The position numbers and the translations under genes were made by a program. Below are positions 1-12,000 of a DNA stretch of 20,817 nucleotides, piece after piece. Numbering within the stretch: position 1 is the first letter of the stretch; each line of letters opens with the position of its first letter. Under the pieces are notes generated by a model, which saw only the letters and a list, made by a program, of their open reading frames with translations, did no database searches and was not told where the DNA came from. This stretch comes from Brachionus koreanus (Eukaryota; Rotifera; Eurotatoria; Ploima; Brachionidae): positions 371,746-392,562 of the forward strand of contig PJRA01000220.1 in assembly GCA_016987375.1 (NCBI GenBank), in the 5' to 3' direction.

Positions 1-615
1 AATTGATATTATTATAAATTGAAAGCTTGAATGTTGCAAATTTCAGCATTGATCGTTTGATCACAAAGCTATTAATCAATCTTGAATAAAAAAATCCAAA
101 TGTTTTTTCTCCACTGTTCGTTTTTGCCATTGGTTCAATCAGAGTTGAATAATAATCAAAATAAGGTAGGATAAATTTTTCGAAAAACTGAACTTTAACA
201 GAGGTTGACAAAAAAAAGTCTTTTAATACTAAACAATTTCTTATTTACTGCAAGCTTGTATAGAGAAATTTAGATAATGATCAATCATAAAACCTAAAAG
301 ACTAATTTCTTTGACAACTTTTATTTCTATTATATTAAAAGACAATTGAAAATTAGCTAATACAGTCTCTTAGTCCTTTTCAGAATGACTAATGTTTGTG
401 TCATCTGCGAACATCTTAATACTAAATTTCTTTAAAAGAAAAGGAAGGTAATTTACAAAAATAAGAAAAAGAAGAGGGCCCAAAACTGAGCCTTGTGGAA
501 CTCCTAATTTAAGTGATACAGGTTTTGAATTTTCTTTACCAAGGCGAACTATTTGGAATCTATTTCTAAAATAATTAGAAAGTAGTCCCAAGGATTCATT
601 ATCAATCAATTGGTT
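1..615 (-). mobile_element. LINE reverse-transcriptase fragment (Jockey/CR1-like), 3' half
   Basis: Reading leftward from about 615: IDNESLGLLSNYFRNRFQIV, then VPQGSVLGPLLFLIFVNYLP (around 440-505) and FADDTNISHSEKD (around 370-410). These are the B-D motifs of a non-LTR reverse transcriptase, and FADD is the catalytic site. Further left, an out-of-frame stretch reads FEKFILPYFDYYSTLIEPM (about 130-185), typical of the region after the catalytic site. Stops and frame changes show it is dead. It abuts an oppositely oriented piece of a LINE at about 616. The window edge cuts the 3' end. Confidence 0.85.
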
Positions 616-1440
616 GCTCAGTGGACCAAAACAACACCAATGGAGACCAAATTTTAAATGAATTAAAAATTTGTATTCTAAACAATAAGTCCTACATTTT
701 TCCGCATTAAATCAGACTACAACCAGATCCTAGACATCTTTCTTTGCTCCTCAAACCTATTTGAAAAGATATTAGATTTTAAAGTTGTGGAGACTTTTGA
801 CTTGACCAGTGACCATTACCTCATATCTATCTGCCTCTCTTCTAATCATTATATAGTCCAAAATTAATGTTCTAGGAAATTTTTTAATTTCAAATTGGCA
901 AAGCGGGATCACTTTTCCGAATACTTGGAAAACATTCCACCTTGCTTTAATACTAATAACTCTGATGACCTATGCACAATCATTACAAACAATAAAGTGA
1001 TGGCCACTGAAAAGTTTCTCCCTACCTATTGGTCAAAATTATATAAGCATTCTTTTCCACCAGAGATTGTTTCTTTAATTAAAGATAGGAGAAAGGCCAG
1101 ACGCTGGAACAAAAAATATAATAACCCAATGGCCAGTGATCTTAATAAGCTTACTGCAATATTAAAGCTAAGAATAAAAGAATTCAGAAACAAAAATTGG
1201 CTTGACTTCATTAATAAACTTGGCACGTCACCCTTGTCAAGTAGACCATTTTGGTAAAGAATTAACAAAATGCGCACAGAAAAATCGTCCAAAAGAATTC
1301 TCACACTAACCTATAATAATCAAAAAATTAAATAAGACGAGGAGAAGAGTAAAATATTCGGAGTAATCCTGGAAGAAATTTTTAACCTAAACGAAACAAG
1401 CCACAACTGTGACAACTAAAGGTTTGAGATAGAACCTAAC
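616..1440 (+). mobile_element. LINE endonuclease-to-RT linker fragment (Jockey/CR1-like), inverted 5' half
   Basis: Starts with DQNNTNGDQILNELKICILN (about 622-680). Next come LDIFLCSSNLFEKILDFKVV and TFDLTSDHYLISI (about 730-830), the C-terminal end of an AP endonuclease with its SDH motif. Then SEYLENIPPCF, WSKLYKHSFPPEIVSLIKDR, WLDFINKLGTSPLSSRPFW and, after a stop, RINKMRTEKSSKRILTLTYN and EEKSKIFGVILEEIFNL, which normally lead into the RT. Several stops. Its content lies just upstream of what the 1-615 piece encodes, so the two are best read as parts of one insertion. Confidence 0.8.
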
Positions 1441-2645
1441 CAATATTTGTTCATCTAGAGAACTTCTTACAAATTTCTATGTTTGAATATCAAAATCTGT
1501 CAAATCATGAGAAACAACTCGACAACTTTTTTTAACATTATCAAAATTTCAAAATTTTCATTTAAAGTTTTATTTAATAAAGTTTTTTAAAATTAAATAA
1601 ATAAAGATTTAGACATGGCATTTTGAAGAGCAAATAATTCCGTTTATTTTAACATACAATATGATTTAATTGTATATAATTACAAATATGCAGAGTTGTT
1701 TAAAAGTCACAAGTCTTTAGTCAAGTCAAAGTCATGACTTGTTAGAAAAAATTTAAAAAGTACAAGTCTTGACTTTGTAACTTTAAATTTATTATTAATT
1801 TATTTAAAGAAATTATTTATTGATCAAAAAATATTTTCATGGTTTTTACTTTGCAATTTTCACTTAGTTCCCAAAAATTTTAAATTTTCATTTTGATTCA
1901 ATTTATTTAACTTATATCAGAATTGAATTGCCTAGGCTGGTCAGAATTGAAATTATACAAATATTCAGACTCTTTAAAAAAATTTTATTTACGATTCAAA
2001 TTTATTATTAATTAAAAAATATTTTCATTTCATATACTTATTACTTATTTTATTTAAATAAAATAATTAAGTATTTTAGGAATTAAAGATAACTTTCAAT
2101 TAAAAAATTTTTTGTTTTTACTAAAAAACAAAAAATGAAAAGATTTTTGACTTGAAATCTTTAAAATCTTTAAAAATTTCAATTTCTTTAAAAATTTTTG
2201 ACTACGAAATCTTTAAAATATAATCTTTAAAAGATCAAAATTACACCGCAAAAAAGTGTTGTATTTTCTAAATTTTTTACTGTCATTCTTGATCTATGTG
2301 GTTTGTTTATATAGCCAGCATATGTACTTTTCAGTGACTTGTTGAGACTTTTATTACAGACTTTTGTAAATTTTTTGTTTAAATTTTTAACTAAAAATTA
2401 AATAAATGAATACAGCAAGATTTAAACAAAATAAGATTGAATTTTGTCTTATTTCTAAGAGTAATAGGCAAAGCAGTACGACTGCTTATTTTTTAATTTA
2501 TTTCCAAACGAATATTTAGTTGATCATTTTATTTCAAAAACAAAAAGTTAACTGACTGAGTAATAAATCAAGTTGTCATAGTTACATTTAAATATAAAGT
2601 AACTTTCTTTAAAAAAAAAAAATTTATATCAAATTAATTAAAATA
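1441..2645. other. A+T-rich spacer upstream of the gene
   Basis: No gene found on either strand. The sequence is low-complexity A/T with several near-repeated words (AAGTCTTGACTT-like around 1705-1780). TAAATATAAAG at about 2588-2598 lies some 50 bp ahead of the ATG and could serve as a TATA-like element, but such strings are common in this base composition. The 5' UTR and promoter must lie in here; I cannot fix the transcription start. Confidence 0.4.
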
Positions 2646-3080
2646 ATGTCAAAGAAAAAAGGAGGAAGATCTCTTCCCGCCAAGGCTTATAAACAATTAG
2701 CTAAAACTGAAGAGGAGAATGATGATAATGATCATTCTGAGCAAACATTTGAGCAAATCTATAAAACTAAAAAAAGTGGAGCAGCTCCAAAATTCAAAAA
2801 TTATCAGGAACAAAATACTGAAGTAAATGCGTTTTCCAAGCAAAGAATAGTCAAAAGACAAGACATGATCCGCAAAATGAATCCAGACAAAAATGAGCAA
2901 TTTCTGCAAATCCAATCAAAAGATGTTCCATTTTTAACAGACGAAGGCGAAATTCCATTTTTTACAGACGAAGGCAATTTCTATGATAGACGAACAGGTG
3001 TACAGAAGGCAAAAGAGCTACCTTTATTAGATTGGACACTTATCACAAATAATGTTTTAAATTTTGATGAAATTAAAAAT
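2646..3080 (+). other. Exon 1: charged N-terminal region
   Basis: Encodes residues 1-145. It begins with a Lys/Gly-rich stretch (MSKKKGGRSLPAKAYKQ) and an acidic run (EEENDDNDHSEQ), then mixed charged sequence that looks largely disordered. Two adjacent 9-residue repeats lie at residues 95-112. It ends at a phase-0 GTAATT donor. No recognised domain. It could act as a flexible head or nucleic-acid/tubulin-binding tail, but nothing in it demands that. Confidence 0.6.
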
Positions 3081-6000
3081 GTAATTTAAGAAATTTTTAA
3101 AATATAAATAAGTTTGAGAAAATTTTTTATTTTGCCAGAGTTCAGAATTTTCAAATGGAATAAATTTTGATTTTTCAGGCCAAGAAAGTGCAACCGATTC
3201 GACCTTTTACAAACTAATTGATCTTTTTAATGCACACAAAAATAAAAATTCAATACAATTCGACACAATACGTCTAAATGGATGCAAAAATATTAGCATT
3301 TGGACTCTACATTATTTGAATAAAATGGCTGGATATTCACTTTTTGACTTGAAAAATTCAACAACCCATGTAAACTTTGTCTTTATTTTAAATTTTGGTT
3401 GATTTCTAAAAATTATCAAAAATAAAAGCTTAGCGCAAGAATTAGTGGATGTGATTCTATTAGCGATAGCATGATAGTATCTCTAAGCCCTGAATTGGAC
3501 TTAGAGAAAAGAACAAGTATTTTAAAAATTTTGTTTTTTTTTTTCTCAAAAATAATTACTAATTTAGATTTAAAAACCAAATACGAGTCTAAAGTTGTAA
3601 TTGTAAATGATAACTTGAAAAATTATTCTATTTCAAGCATGATAGTCGGAGACGAGAAAAACACAAAAAAAGTGACAAAAAACTTTTTTCTCTATTCAAA
3701 ATTTAAAGAGTCAAACAAATGTTTACATTTATATGAATGCACCGAGGTAAAGTGTTTTTTATTTATTAGAATAAATGATATATAAAATCTTAATTTTTAA
3801 GAGTTTGTCCGATCTTTTTTTGTCCGAAAGATCAATTGTGATGCTAGTTATGGATATCAAGAAAAAATCATTTGAATATTCTTTGGCTAAAATCATAGAC
3901 TCGATTCTTCAGATAATGAGCACAGTAAATAAAAAAAATTTATATTTTATTAAGTCATAAAATTCTGCTTTTTCTAAATTATTGAATACTTTTGATTCTA
4001 GCATTGATTAAATATTAAAAAATTAAATATTTCACTTTATAATGAATACTCTTCAAGATAATATGCCTATTTCTATATTTCTATGATATAAAAATTTTCA
4101 TGATATGACAAATAATTCTTGGTCGGATTGAAAATCTCTAAGACCTTGATTTGGCTGATGATTTTGCCTAGATATCGCAATAAAAGAACCACATGAAGGA
4201 GAAAACTGAGAAGCTGACGCGCAACACTAGAAATTCTGGTCTAGAAATATTCAGCAGAAAAATAGAAGTTTTTTGCATTATCAAGGAACTGAATACACCA
4301 ATTTCTATCGTAGATGAAAATCTTAAATGCGTGAACACCTTTATATATCAAAGTATCTTATTAGCAAAAATAGAGGATCTAATTAGACATCCGAAATGGA
4401 TTAACCAAGGTCAGAGCTGCTTTCTTCAAAATTAATGAATATGTGGAAATCGTTAATGAATAAAATTCTTAAGAATCTTCTATCCGAAATTCATTGCAAA
4501 GGAGCAGCTAAACAGAAGAACAAGGCTTTGACATGTTTTAAGAATGCCAATAGAACGAATTGGCAGGGTTGCATAATCTTTTACATCCCAAGAAAAGCTA
4601 AATGTTGGAAGACCAAAGATGACCTAGAGGAGAGAAGCTTAAAGAAATGAAACTAACATGGGGACAAGTAGAAATAGTCGCTAAGGATTGGGTAAAATCG
4701 AGGGCACGTGTGGACCCCTTTTGCTCGACTGAGATTGGAAGATGAAAGAAGAAGACAAATCATTACTTGTGATGTGAAATAGATCCATTTTCAATATTAT
4801 AAAAATAAAAATTAGGAATTGCATAAATTTCATAAATTTTTTGAAGAAATTTTCATTTTTTTAGTTAAGTGAGTTCTAGTAATGAGTCACTATGCTGACG
4901 AGAACTGATCATCTAACTTAGGAAGTGATAACATTTGACCAGAAATTTAACTTTAAAGAGATCAAAGAATATCATAAAAAAAATTCAAAATTATCAGTTT
5001 TCAATGTTTAATTTATTCACAATCAGATATAATTTCATTTTCAATTAAAGAAGAATCATTATCCTCTAAATCATCACGATCACAATCTAAAACAAATTTT
5101 ATAAAAATTTTCACTTTTTTTAGACAAAAGTTTTTCTCTATTATATAATTCCATATCCAAGATACCATACCACACTTGTTACATGTTACACGATAAATTT
5201 TTAGTGGAATAACCTTAGTTTTATTTTTTTTCGAATTCCTCTTTTATTTCTGAACATAATTCAAAAAAAGTTATTTTAAAAGCTTTAGAAATGACCAAGA
5301 TACTGTCATTTTAAGTAATAAGCCTATTTAGACTTTAAGCTCATATAACTTTTGAAAGAATAGTCCGATTTCAAAATTTTTCACATTTTTGGTTTCAGCT
5401 CGTCGAGATCTTTAAAAAGATATCATTAAATTAAAAATTTGGATTTTTTTCCAAATTGCCCAGTATTCTTTAATCATCTCAGGTAGGAGAAATCAAGAAA
5501 AAATTTTTAAAAAAAGCAAAGTAAAGTACATGAGATATTGATAACATTTTAATTCAATAAAATTTTATGACTAATTATTAAATTTTTCAATATTTAAACT
5601 TATTTTCAAGAATATATTGCCAAAAAAAATAATAATTTTAACAAATGAGCCAAATCAAATGCAAACAATCAAAGATGAAATTTTAAAAGAACTAGATAGT
5701 ACTAGAAATAGATTGTTGAAATCAATAGCACAATATTCATCTTCATTTATTAATAATAGAACAATTAGTTATAGCCAAAATTTGGCCGAGCAAATAAACT
5801 TAGTGAAAAATGACATTGAATTTTTTCCCATTGATTTTGACGTAAATTTAATACAAAAATAGAGGAAAAATAATTAATTGATGTATTTGTAGCATTCAGA
5901 TGATAATAATTTAAAAATTCAACAAGAATTAGATGCTAAACTTGCTGAAGCAATAGCTAATTTGGATTTAATTTCAACTGAAGAAGTGCAAAAAACCAAA

Positions 6001-9000
6001 AGTTTGAAGATCCCTCCGACTGGACTAAATAAGGTTTCAGAAGCTGTTTGTATTGTGTTCGGTCAGAAACCAAATTTTTCCAATTTTCAAAAGATGTTAA
6101 ATGAAAATTTTTTCACAATGGTCAAAAAATTTGATTATTTAGCTTTATCGGATTATGATTTAAAAAAACTCGACAACTACATTCAAGATGAAGATTTTAG
6201 AAAAGAAAAAATAAATGAAACTAGTAAATTAGGTGGCGCTTTATGTGAATGGGTTCAAATTGTAGCTCAAATATCAAAAATTTCATCTGAAGTAATATTA
6301 AAATTTTATTTATTTCTTTATTTTTATCTAAAAAAAAAATCTAGCAAATGTTTTCTGTGAAAACTTCGGATATTTCTTCTTTGAAAAACTTGTTAATCTC
6401 TAATGCTTGTTATTCATTTACGTGGCAAAATTATTTGAACCAAAATTGGCTTGAAGACCAAACTAAAATATCCCAAGCAGTCAAAATTCAAGAATTGCTT
6501 GATTTAATTGATATGAAAAGAAGTAACTTGCTAAAAATCGACGATTTTTACACAAGTTTAAGATCAAATGAAAATCTTGACAAACTTATGAGAAACGATT
6601 TTGTCTCATTGCCAGACAAAGTCTTAAAGTCAAACTCATCAAATGGAAATTATTTACTTAAATCAATTAGGTCTGATCATGTGGTGACAAATTTAAGATG
6701 GCTATCTGATTTGATTGAATCAATACCTACTCTAAAAATGGACACAGATCTTAACTTGTTGAAAAATAATCTACCTGTTTTGACAAAGCAGACATTGGGC
6801 AATCAACTATCTAATTTAGTACCTGAAAATAAAGTAGTCAAATAATATAATTAAATTTATTTTTAATAAATTTTATTTTTTAACTTCAAAAAATAAAGAT
6901 TGATGATACAATTGATTTTATGTACGAGTCTAATCTATTTTTGAAAATTGATGCACAATCGTTTATACCGATGTATTGTTTAAAAAAAGACATGGAACAA
7001 AATTTGGTAATTTTTTTTTTATTTTGGATAATAATTTTCTTATTTTTACTAAAAAAAAATTTAAATTTGGACACATAAAATATAATTTATTAGTTTAAAA
7101 ATTAAAACTTTTGCCTCTCATATTAATTTAACATATTTCACTTGGTGAACAATACTTTTAGTTAACTCTGAACAATTGATGCTTTGCAGAATTCCAGTTT
7201 TGAGCAATGAGTTACATGACACAGGAAGTATTGGCCAGAAAACTTAATTAATTCTGCTGTTAACTGTTTAAAAAATTGATTTTTGTTACCTCCACTTTTA
7301 CTTTCTGAATCTGCTGACCAGTTTTGATAATAATTTGAAAATTCAACAAGAATTAGATGCTAAGCTAAAGAAGAACAGAAATTAATGCTTAAAAAGTTTG
7401 TAACTGTTTATTCAAAAATTTTTACTAATTCTCTAAATAACGGGTGCCCAATAATGCTTGTCCGAAACTTTAAATTGAAAAAAAACTATGATCCGATTAA
7501 AATAAAATTATGAAAGTTTGTAGTCTTATACAGAATTTTGTCTATTTTTCGAAAATAATAATTAGTTTTTCATTTTTTTCCATATCATACGCCCAGTTGG
7601 GACTCATATGCTGACCCTAAGTTGTCCTCGAAGGTTAAGTAAATTGAATACTAGTATGATATATCATGTTGTACAGAATTTTATCCTGATTAAAATCAGT
7701 CATAATTTATTTTGATCGGATAATTTTTCCAGAAGTTATGATTAAAAAACGTCAAAATTTTAAGGTATTATAAAAAAAGTCTATTTTCAAAAAATTTAAG
7801 TTTTTTTTAAATATCTTCTAATCGGAATTAGATATTAATTTAAAATTTTATACACTTATAATTTAAAAAAATGCTATTAAATGATTACCTAAAATATTTA
7901 AAAAATTGATGTTGAGAAGTTTTTTACGAATTTTTTTGAATTTAGGATGTGATATCTTTAATAGGTGAATATTTAAACAATTTTAATATAAAGAAAGTAT
8001 AAAAAGTTTATCGTTTAAAAGCATAATGCCTAAGCTACTAAAAAATATATAATACTTAATAGTGGTACAAAGTTTTAATGAAAAAAATTTAATTTAAAAT
8101 TGATTAAATTAAATTTTATTCAGATATATAATAATTTGATATTTAAACCCGTTAGTTTCTTTACCATCAAAATGACCAAGGATTTAGAATAATATTTTGA
8201 CTTTTTGATCAATAAATAAATTATTAAGATAAAGATAGGATGAAAGAGAAAGACTTTTATCAGTCTCAATAATTTTGGAACACAACATAGTAGAGAAACA
8301 TTTTGATTGTTTACTAATTATAAACTCATCTAGTTAAATTAGTAATTGTAAAAAAGACTTTAATTTGATTATAATTTTTTATAAATTTTTTTTTTTTTTT
8401 ATATCATATCTCAATTAGTCCATGGGACTTAAACTTATATAAATAAATATCTAACTATAGTTGACAAAAATTAACTATATATATAACACAGGTAGTATTT
8501 TCTGATTTTTTTGTTTAATTGTCGTAAATCTTAACCTTTTCATATTTTTCAGATCTGTTATGGTCTGATGGTTCTCGGTTATAACACAAAATAATAAAAT
8601 ACTTAACTTAAATAGCTTTATTAATAAATGGTCACTTCCAACCTAAACAAAAAAAAGGGAAGGAAAATTGAATTTTATGATCAAATTTTAATGGTCATTC
8701 TCAAAAAATTATCTTTAAAAAAAGATTCTTAACACTAGAAGCACCAAAGAAGTCATTTTGACTCTTGAAAAATTATCTTTTGAAAAGATTTTTCAAATGA
8801 ATATATCTTTTTTGATTTATGTAGATTTTAAAATTTTCTTTAAATAAATGAAATTACCTTATAAAATTATAATTTATAAAATATTTTTGAATTTAATAAA
8901 CGTGAAAAAATGCTTGGTGCTTCTAGTGTTAATGATTTATAGTTAAAATACTAAATGCAGAAACATATTTTCATGTATGACATAGCATGTTAAACCATAA

Positions 9001-12000
9001 ACAAGTATTATTTATTTATTTATTTAATTCAAATTAACCTCCATTAGGAGAAGTAAAATTAAAAGTATAAAAATTTTGTTTATAAAAAATAAAAATAAAA
9101 AATGAAAAGTAGAAAATTAGTTACATATATTGAAAGTAAATTCCTCTGGACCAGATTAAGTGAATTGATTTAATTTGGTTTAATTAATTCATTAAGAAGG
9201 ATTTTGAATTTTTTGAATCTTAAGTTACCCAAACAAAGCTCAATAGAGTCCTAGATACCGTCACGAATTATATACAGTGTTAAATTTTCTAATCCAAAAG
9301 TAAATTGCGATAAGCAAAAAGATTTGTAGATAAAACTTTTTTAGAGAAGGAGAGACGTGGCTCATTTTGTTCAACAAAGACGCTGAGAAGAATGACTTTT
9401 GGACTTGACTAAATTTCCCATTGCAAATATGTTAAAATCTAGATTGGTGTTGATAATGAAACCAAGATATTCTATACTAGTGACAAAATTCAAGTTATTA
9501 TCACTCAAAAAGAAGTCACAGTTAAATAAGATAGGGCCAAAAGTAATTATTTTAGATTTGCATGGGTTAAATTTTAGTCTCCATTTTAGACCATAGTTAC
9601 TGCAAATATCTAATAAAGTTTGGAGATGGTTATCGACCGAACTAATAAGAAAAATATCATCTGCATAGACAATTATTGAAACATTAAGATTATTAAAAAT
9701 GCCACCCAAATTCTTTTCTAAGCATTCTTTTCAATTAGATCGTTAATAAAAATATTGAAAAGGAATTGAGATAAAATTCCCCCTTGCTTAACACCAAATT
9801 CAACTTTTGCATTCATAAAATATTTGCAGAAATTTGCAGACATAAAAAAATAAAGGTTAAATCAAAATCAAGACAAATACAGTTTAACACAGTTTAAATA
9901 CATTCAAATACATACACTCATATCTGGCCAAAGTTGGTGTTTTAGTTATTAATAGAACTAAATTTCTTTTTGGATATTTAAAAACAAAATTGAATTAATT
10001 TTTACAACATTTGAGAATTAGGTACATTAAAACTTATTATCAAGTCCAATTCAGCTTTTTTTTTTGTTTAAATTTAATTAAACTGGTTTAAATTTTTACC
10101 AGGCAAATGAATGGAGCGCTGAATGGAAAAGCTTAGAAGCAAGTGTTACTTGGAACTTATTCAATTCAATTGGAACAAATGCTTTTGCCGAACTTCTTAA
10201 AGCATGTTTTTCGGTTGGGAAAAGTGTTTTATTGTGGCAAAATGGAATAATGAACAGAGAATGTTCCGCAGACATTCTAATTCAAAATTTTGGCTCAAAG
10301 CGTAATTTTTAGAAAAAAAATTGTTCATTTTAAAATTATTAACTGAACTTTTAGTCATTCTTTCTGTAAGAATGCTAAATCCAGAAAATTTGAACATCCA
10401 ACTACCTAATTTCATTGAAAATTTAAAATTCATTTTTATGAGCTATTATCTACTTGTTCAGAAGTTACTTCACAAACACCAAATTCCTCATTTGGTAAGA
10501 TTTATAAAAAAAGCACTTTCTATTTTATTAATAATTTTACTCAGCTTGATTTAAATGAAAATTTTGGTCATCCAGCAGTTTTTGAAAAAGGTGAATAGCA
10601 AATCTTAAAAATCTAACTTATTTTGAATAAATTTCTAAAGGTTTAAAAAATATGACCGATATTCAAAATTATGATAGAGAGTATTTTTCTAATATTCAAA
10701 GCTGCAAACATTATTTTGGAGATCAAAATGTCTGTCAGAGGTGTTTTAGTAAAAATATTGAGCAAGTTCTGTGTCAAAACAAAACTATTTCTAAATTGTA
10801 TCCAAAATTCGAAGAGTTGAATTTTGCTTTAAATGGCATGAATAGAACTAGCAAAATTTTCAAAAAACCTTTGGTTGAAATAAACATAGAGAAAAATAAG
10901 CCACAATCGATTGCTCCCATTTCTTACATGAATCCGGAGAATAATTCTGGTCTAAAATTGAAATTCATAGAAAATGGTAGCAAAGAAGTTGGAATAAAAC
11001 TTTCCCTAAATTAGTAAGTTTTTATGCTGCAAAAATTAACCAAAATTAGTTTTATAAAGTCAAATTCGTCATCAGAAATTAGAAGTTGGAAGTGCTGACA
11101 GTTAAATTAATTGCTAAGGTTCCGGCAATTCAAAGAATCCAGAGTTTTAAATTTTTTAATTTCAATATGAAAACAAAGAATTTATTTCAAAAAAATCATT
11201 CCTCATCTATTAGTTATCTTCTAGTCTATGTTGGATCATTAATATTAAAAATTTGATAAGTTTTTATGTGTTTTATTCCAAATTTAAGCAAAGCATAATT
11301 ATTTTTGGTGAAATTAAAAATATAAAATAAAAAAAAAATTTGAATTAGAGCTACCATTAACCTATGCGAGATCATTGATGGAATATCTATTGATTCTTTG
11401 GTTTTAATGAAATAGCCGAAAGTCCTGACTTGGCCAGGCATTAAAAATTAAAAATCTTGGCCATAATTTAAAATTTTTTTTGCAGCAATTTAAAATGCAT
11501 TATATTAATATTTTTGTAATCAAGTTCAAATGAAACCGTGAGTTTAATTGATCTGAAAAAAAGAACTCAAAAGACCTATGATCAATACAGAATTGTAAAA
11601 CTTTTAAAAACTAGTTTGTTCGAGCTGAATTCACCAGAAGATAAAGATGAAATTATAAATCCAATTTATTCGGGTGATGTGGTATCAATAGAGTTTGAAA
11701 ATTGGGTAAAAAAAATTTTTTTATTCTAAATTAACTTTTATAAAGAGAATCTCAAGTTTTGACACAGGAAAATAATTTAAATTTAAAAATAGAATAAAAT
11801 CATCTATTTTTCAAACTTTTACCCAAGATTGATATGATATTTTTTTAGAATGGATCTTTTTATGACATCAAAATTCGATATAACACTGAAGAATTGTGTT
11901 GTTTTAGAATTGAATCACATTTGAAGATCAAACCTGAAATCAAAATTGAAGGGCTAACAAATTTGCATCAAAATAAAATAAAATTCATTCTATCGAATGA

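Larger units (their letters stand above)
3568..5841 (+). other. Exons 4-6: degenerate Roc-like GTPase domain without P-loop
   Basis: The strand pattern of a Roc domain can be followed: KVVIVNDNLKNYSISSMIVG where the P-loop should be, CLHLYECTE where LxIWDFAG would be, LFLSERSIVMLVMDI (compare FFLTARAVYFLVWNV in the intact Roc downstream), and PKKIIILTNEPNQ in place of the VIGTHID strand. GxxxxGK[ST], the switch Thr, DxxG and the T/NKxD specificity motif are all absent, so nucleotide binding is unlikely. The 1,686-bp intron 3925-5610 splits the domain before the last strand, yet phase 0 is kept on both sides. The assignment rests on alignment by eye to the downstream Roc and on the COR domain that follows. 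Confidence 0.55.
6345..10494 (+). other. Exons 8-11: first COR-like domain
   Basis: Across exons 8-11 the sequence parallels the canonical COR of the last module. LLDLIDMKRSNLLKIDDFY matches the FESLVKKRSQIESLVSYDY segment, NLRWLSDLIESI matches DPQWIIKVISCI, and FLKIDAQSFIPMYCL matches LTFSVAEKKMHIIPCLL. AFAELLKACFSVGKSVLLWQ followed by NGIM matches LFNRIQVRLFQ-YGDNSIIWKHGSLL, and ILSVRMLNPENL matches IQIKVQGNKPENI. The last match crosses the 53-bp intron 10302-10354 and so supports that splice. The COR dimerises ROCO proteins and couples to Roc. The 3.1-kb intron 7007-10102 lies inside the domain. Exon 11 then runs on to a GTAAGA donor at 10495, in a stretch with no clear match. Confidence 0.6.

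Noticed and set aside
6886..7074. Minus-strand open frame over exon 9
   Set aside because: Lys/Phe/Ile-only composition typical of random A/T sequence and opposite a supported exon.
10321..10354. Extension of exon 11 upstream to 10321
   Set aside because: The segment is the 3' part of a 53-bp intron ending AACTTTTAG; including it disrupts the COR match.
10437..10590. Alternative frame reading LLSTCSEVTSQTPNSSFG and on through 10590 without a 50-bp intron
   Set aside because: It has no in-phase donor upstream apart from one creating an 11-bp exon. The chosen frame matches COR (ILSVRMLNPENL), and its 50-bp intron has a strong donor and acceptor. RNA could still overturn this.
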